7,255 bases of DNA from Dehalococcoidales bacterium (GTDB lineage: Bacteria > Chloroflexota > Dehalococcoidia > Dehalococcoidales > UBA2162), in contig NYYM01000021.1 of assembly GCA_002685815.1 (NCBI GenBank), positions 18,171 to 25,425 of the forward strand, in the 5' to 3' direction. The translations under genes and the position numbers were made by a program. Positions 5,017 to 7,255 of the stretch are shown in pieces (within the stretch, counting starts at the first letter, position 1; each line of letters starts with the position of its first letter). The notes beneath the pieces are model-generated. The model did not search any database. It was not told the origin of the DNA and saw nothing but the letters and a program-made list of their open reading frames with translations.

Positions 5017-6306
5017 CTAGCTCGCTTCATCCTTGCCTGGTGGGCGGGCCAGCAGAGCCGCCACCAGAGAAGATACTGGCAGGGCCACAAATACGAGAAT
5101 GGGCAGCGAGTAGCTTCCGGTAAGGTCGAATAACAGACCAAATGGTAACGGGCCCAGGGCCGCGAAAGCCACCATGGCCGCCGTGGCCACTCCCCGAATA
5201 CTGCCCAGATGCAGACGCCCAAAGTAGTTCGGCCAGATCACGGTTCCGACGGTCATGGTAAACCCGGCCCCCAGACCCATTATCCCTCCCCAAAGGAAGG
5301 CCTGCCAAGTGGACGATATCAGGAACGTCCACAACATACCTATTATCAAAAGCCCTTGCCCGACTGCCAGCAGATAGCGGTTGGGATATCGGTCTGCCAG
5401 AAAACCGGCCGCGAAGATACCCACTATTTGCATTGGGGCCATCACTCCAAACACTGATGCGGCTACCCCGGCCGGTATCCCTTTACTGGCCAGCAGCGAT
5501 ATCTGGTGAAAACCCAGGGCCGTGCCGATCAGCGGGAAGGCCGAACCGGCCACTATCAGCAGCCAGAACGCCCGGGTCCGCGTCGCTTCGCTGAGGGAGA
5601 AGTTGAGCTCTCGAACACCAACTGTCTCGTCATTCTTGAGTCCGTTTTGTAGCTGCCCCTGTTGGCCGTCCGGCAGTAGACCCACGGACTCAGGACTCCT
5701 CCGCACCAGTAGTATTGCCGGTAGCAGCAAAGCTATCCAGATAACATAGGCCAGAGTCTGCCAGGCGTTTCTCCAGCCAGTATCGGTAACCAGCTTATGA
5801 AGCAGGATGGGGAAGGTGGCCCCGCTCGCTGCCCCACCCAAGGAGCCGATGGCCGTCGCCTTCCCCCTGCGGCAAACGAACCACAGCGAAATCAGAGTAG
5901 TCGGGATCAGGGTAAGAGATCCTTGTCCCAGGGTACGCATCAGGGCAAAGCCGACGTATAATTTCCAGGGCTGGTCTACCGAACTCATCCACAGAGCCGC
6001 CAGACCAAAGAGAACGCCAACTACCGCCAGCATTGTTCGGGCCCCGTACCTGTCCAGCAGACGCCCCACCAGTATCATGGCCACTCCTGCCGTCAGAGAA
6101 CCGGCCGAGTACATACCGGAGACCATCGTCCGTGTCCAGCCCATGTCCGAGATGATGGGGTCGACAAATATGGAGACCGAATAGGTCTGCCCCGGGCCCG
6201 AAATAAATAAAGCCAGGGCACTGACCGCCAGGATTATCCAACCGTAAAAGAAGGGCATCCGGGCCGTAATTGAGGGGTGACTTTCAGAGGGGGAGGTCGA
6301 CTGCAT
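5017..6306 (-). CDS. MFS transporter, monocarboxylate/oxalate-formate type
   Basis: A 12-helix major facilitator superfamily carrier of 429 residues in the cytoplasmic membrane. The N-terminus has the FFYGWIILAVSALALF helix typical of monocarboxylate and oxalate/formate antiporter-like (OFA/MCT) bacterial carriers. GRLLDRYGAR (81-90) is the motif-A loop between helices 2 and 3. LMRTLGQGSLTLIPTTLISLWF (122-143) is the conserved helix 4-5 region. GFLADRYPNR (301-310) is the corresponding loop of the second half. A central hydrophilic loop lies at about 202-245. The substrate cannot be read; small organic anions are the family's common cargo, but many members are uncharacterised. The start at 6306 is chosen because 6642 would overlap the upstream MFS gene deeply and translate nonsense. 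The chosen ATG has no Shine-Dalgarno but has a promoter ending 6 nt before it. The gap to the upstream MFS stop is 26 nt. It belongs to a different MFS subfamily from its neighbour, so it is not a tandem duplicate. Confidence 0.9.
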   Translation of the reverse strand: MQSTSPSESHPSITARMPFFYGWIILAVSALALFISGPGQTYSVSIFVDPIISDMGWTRTMVSGMYSAGSLTAGVAMILVGRLLDRYGARTMLAVVGVLFGLAALWMSSVDQPWKLYVGFALMRTLGQGSLTLIPTTLISLWFVCRRGKATAIGSLGGAASGATFPILLHKLVTDTGWRNAWQTLAYVIWIALLLPAILLVRRSPESVGLLPDGQQGQLQNGLKNDETVGVRELNFSLSEATRTRAFWLLIVAGSAFPLIGTALGFHQISLLASKGIPAGVAASVFGVMAPMQIVGIFAAGFLADRYPNRYLLAVGQGLLIIGMLWTFLISSTWQAFLWGGIMGLGAGFTMTVGTVIWPNYFGRLHLGSIRGVATAAMVAFAALGPLPFGLLFDLTGSYSLPILVFVALPVSSLVAALLARPPGKDEAS

Positions 6307-6312
6307 GATAAC

Positions 6313-6341
6313 AATATAACAGCTAGCAGCCGTCAGGACAA
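6313..6341 (-). promoter_or_regulatory. Extended -10 promoter abutting the MFS start; likely leaderless mRNA
   Basis: On the minus strand TTGTCC (6341-6336), a 17-nt spacer, then TGT-TATATT (6321-6313). The -10 ends 6 nt before the ATG at 6306, so RNA would begin at or within a base or two of the initiator. Together with the lack of any purine-rich ribosome site, this predicts a leaderless transcript. The promoter overlaps the last codons and the stop of the upstream MFS gene. Confidence 0.55.
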
Positions 6342-7255
6342 AGAACGCTCCAGCTTGACGTCGGTCAGCAGTCGGTAGACAAACACTCCTATCATCATAA
6401 ACAGTCCTCCGGCAACCCCGAAGACAGCTCTCAGACCAATCAGGGGAGCCAGTATCCCTCCCAGCAGCGGCCCCAGTCCGATACCAAGAGCGTTGGCGCT
6501 CTGGGCCACTCCATAGGCGATGCCCTGCTGATCGCCGCTGGCCGAAAGGCCGACCAAGGCGCTCGATGATGCCATCAGGCCTCCTTTGAAAAACCCGGTC
6601 AGGGCAATAAAGAAGATGACCTGGGCCACCCCTCCCGCCCACACCGGAGGCAGGTACAGCAGACCGGTACCCAGGCAGGAGACCACCAGAATTGTCTTCA
6701 ATGAGATACGCCCCCCGATACGGGCCGCCGCCAGGGAAGAAATAGCCGCCGCCACCCCCATCAGCCCGAAGGCGACTCCGGACATCGTTGCCGCCCTAGT
6801 CCCGGGGTCCATTTCCCTGATAAAGACGGGGATAACCGGATTTATCATCTGCGGCCCCACCTGTAAAATGAGCAGGGTCAGCAACAGCGGCAGCATCTGT
6901 TTGGACGTCGCCAGTCGTAACAGGCTGCCCATAGATACGCTCTCACCGGCCGGGGGACGCACGAATTCTTCTTTGGTGAAGAAAAGGATAACCAGACCAC
7001 CCACGAAGAGCAGTGCCCCTGTTATGTAAAATGTAGCCTGGTAGCCAAAAGTGTCAGCGAGAACTCCTCCCAGCAGGGGTCCCAGGCTGGTGCCACTGAA
7101 AACGGACACCATCAGAAGCCCCATAGCAAAGGGCATTTTGTCTCGGGGAGTATCGCCCGCCACCATCGCCTGGGCTGCCGTCATGGTGCCGCTGAACATC
7201 CCCTGCGTGGCCCGCAAGCCCACCACCCAGTAAATATTCGGGGACAGCCCCAGCC
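6333..7255 (-). CDS. MFS drug-efflux transporter (DHA1-like), N-terminus beyond window
   Basis: 306 residues are visible, entering the window in about the third or fourth helix; roughly the first 90-110 residues are missing upstream. The frame is open to the window edge, so the GTG at 7226 is internal. The fragment has G-TSL-GPLLGG at 7094-7065, which fits motif C (GxxxGPxxGG) of helix 5, the hallmark of drug:proton antiporters. A second copy, GIGLGPLLGG (6485-6456), lies in helix 11 of the C-terminal half. TKEEFVRPPAGESVSM marks the central cytoplasmic loop. Export of drugs or other toxic compounds by proton antiport is the expected role, with no substrate implied. The stop TGA (6335-6333) lies 26 nt before the next MFS gene, inside that gene's predicted promoter. 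The two may be partly co-transcribed. Confidence 0.9.
   Translation of the reverse strand, partial: LGLSPNIYWVVGLRATQGMFSGTMTAAQAMVAGDTPRDKMPFAMGLLMVSVFSGTSLGPLLGGVLADTFGYQATFYITGALLFVGGLVILFFTKEEFVRPPAGESVSMGSLLRLATSKQMLPLLLTLLILQVGPQMINPVIPVFIREMDPGTRAATMSGVAFGLMGVAAAISSLAAARIGGRISLKTILVVSCLGTGLLYLPPVWAGGVAQVIFFIALTGFFKGGLMASSSALVGLSASGDQQGIAYGVAQSANALGIGLGPLLGGILAPLIGLRAVFGVAGGLFMMIGVFVYRLLTDVKLERSLS

Noticed and set aside
6307..6642. 112-residue N-terminal extension of the second MFS protein
   Set aside because: It overlaps the first MFS gene by about 300 nt on the same strand in another frame and translates to Arg/Gly-rich nonsense. The MFS fold begins just after 6306.
1..7255. CRISPR array, tRNA or rRNA genes, transposase genes or phage genes
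   Set aside because: No regularly spaced direct repeats, cloverleaf-like sequence, rRNA-like stretch or transposase/phage protein was seen on either strand.

Overview
The window looks like part of a bacterial chromosome of roughly 55-60% GC. Protein-level resemblance (complex I antiporter subunits, an FYGWI-type MFS carrier, a GyrI-like protein) suggests the Chloroflexota, perhaps a Dehalococcoidia-like lineage. That is inference from familiarity, and no marker gene here proves it. Genes fill most of the window, with two converging blocks that meet at about 3805.

Left block, plus strand (1-3806): the distal end of a respiratory complex I operon in the order nuoL (3' end only), nuoM, nuoN. 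These are the three antiporter-like membrane subunits that form the distal proton-pumping arm. NuoM and NuoN are full length and keep the expected charged residues inside the membrane. nuoM and nuoN are 12 nt apart. nuoL and nuoM are separated by 166 nt that contain several short inverted repeats and a duplicated octamer, which is unusual within a nuo operon. nuoM starts at TTG, and nuoN may start at TTG rather than at the adjacent ATG.

Right block, minus strand (7255 down to 3803), in reading order: a DHA1-like drug-efflux MFS transporter cut off by the window edge; a second, different MFS carrier of the monocarboxylate/oxalate-formate type; a small GyrI-like ligand-binding-domain protein; and a disrupted gene ending in a glutaredoxin-like domain. 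The second MFS gene has a good extended -10 promoter placed so that its mRNA would begin at or next to the ATG. It has no ribosome binding site, so it may be leaderless. The GyrI-like gene has its own extended -10 promoter and a near-perfect Shine-Dalgarno sequence. Two efflux-type carriers beside a GyrI-like protein would fit a small-molecule or toxicant-handling cluster, but no substrate can be read from the sequence.

The most interesting spot is 3803-4331 (minus). The conserved glutaredoxin-like region reads T-P-T-[TGA]-P-W-C-H, so the TGA sits exactly where the first redox-active cysteine of the C-P-W-C site should be. A 7-bp hairpin with AGUAU in its loop starts 15 nt after that TGA and matches the general bacterial SECIS pattern. 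This could be an unannotated selenocysteine glutaredoxin-like protein. Against this, the same locus carries two single-base reading-frame breaks, one near the N-terminus and one before the last helix, so a decaying gene or sequence errors must be weighed. Its ancestral stop overlaps the nuoN stop tail to tail.
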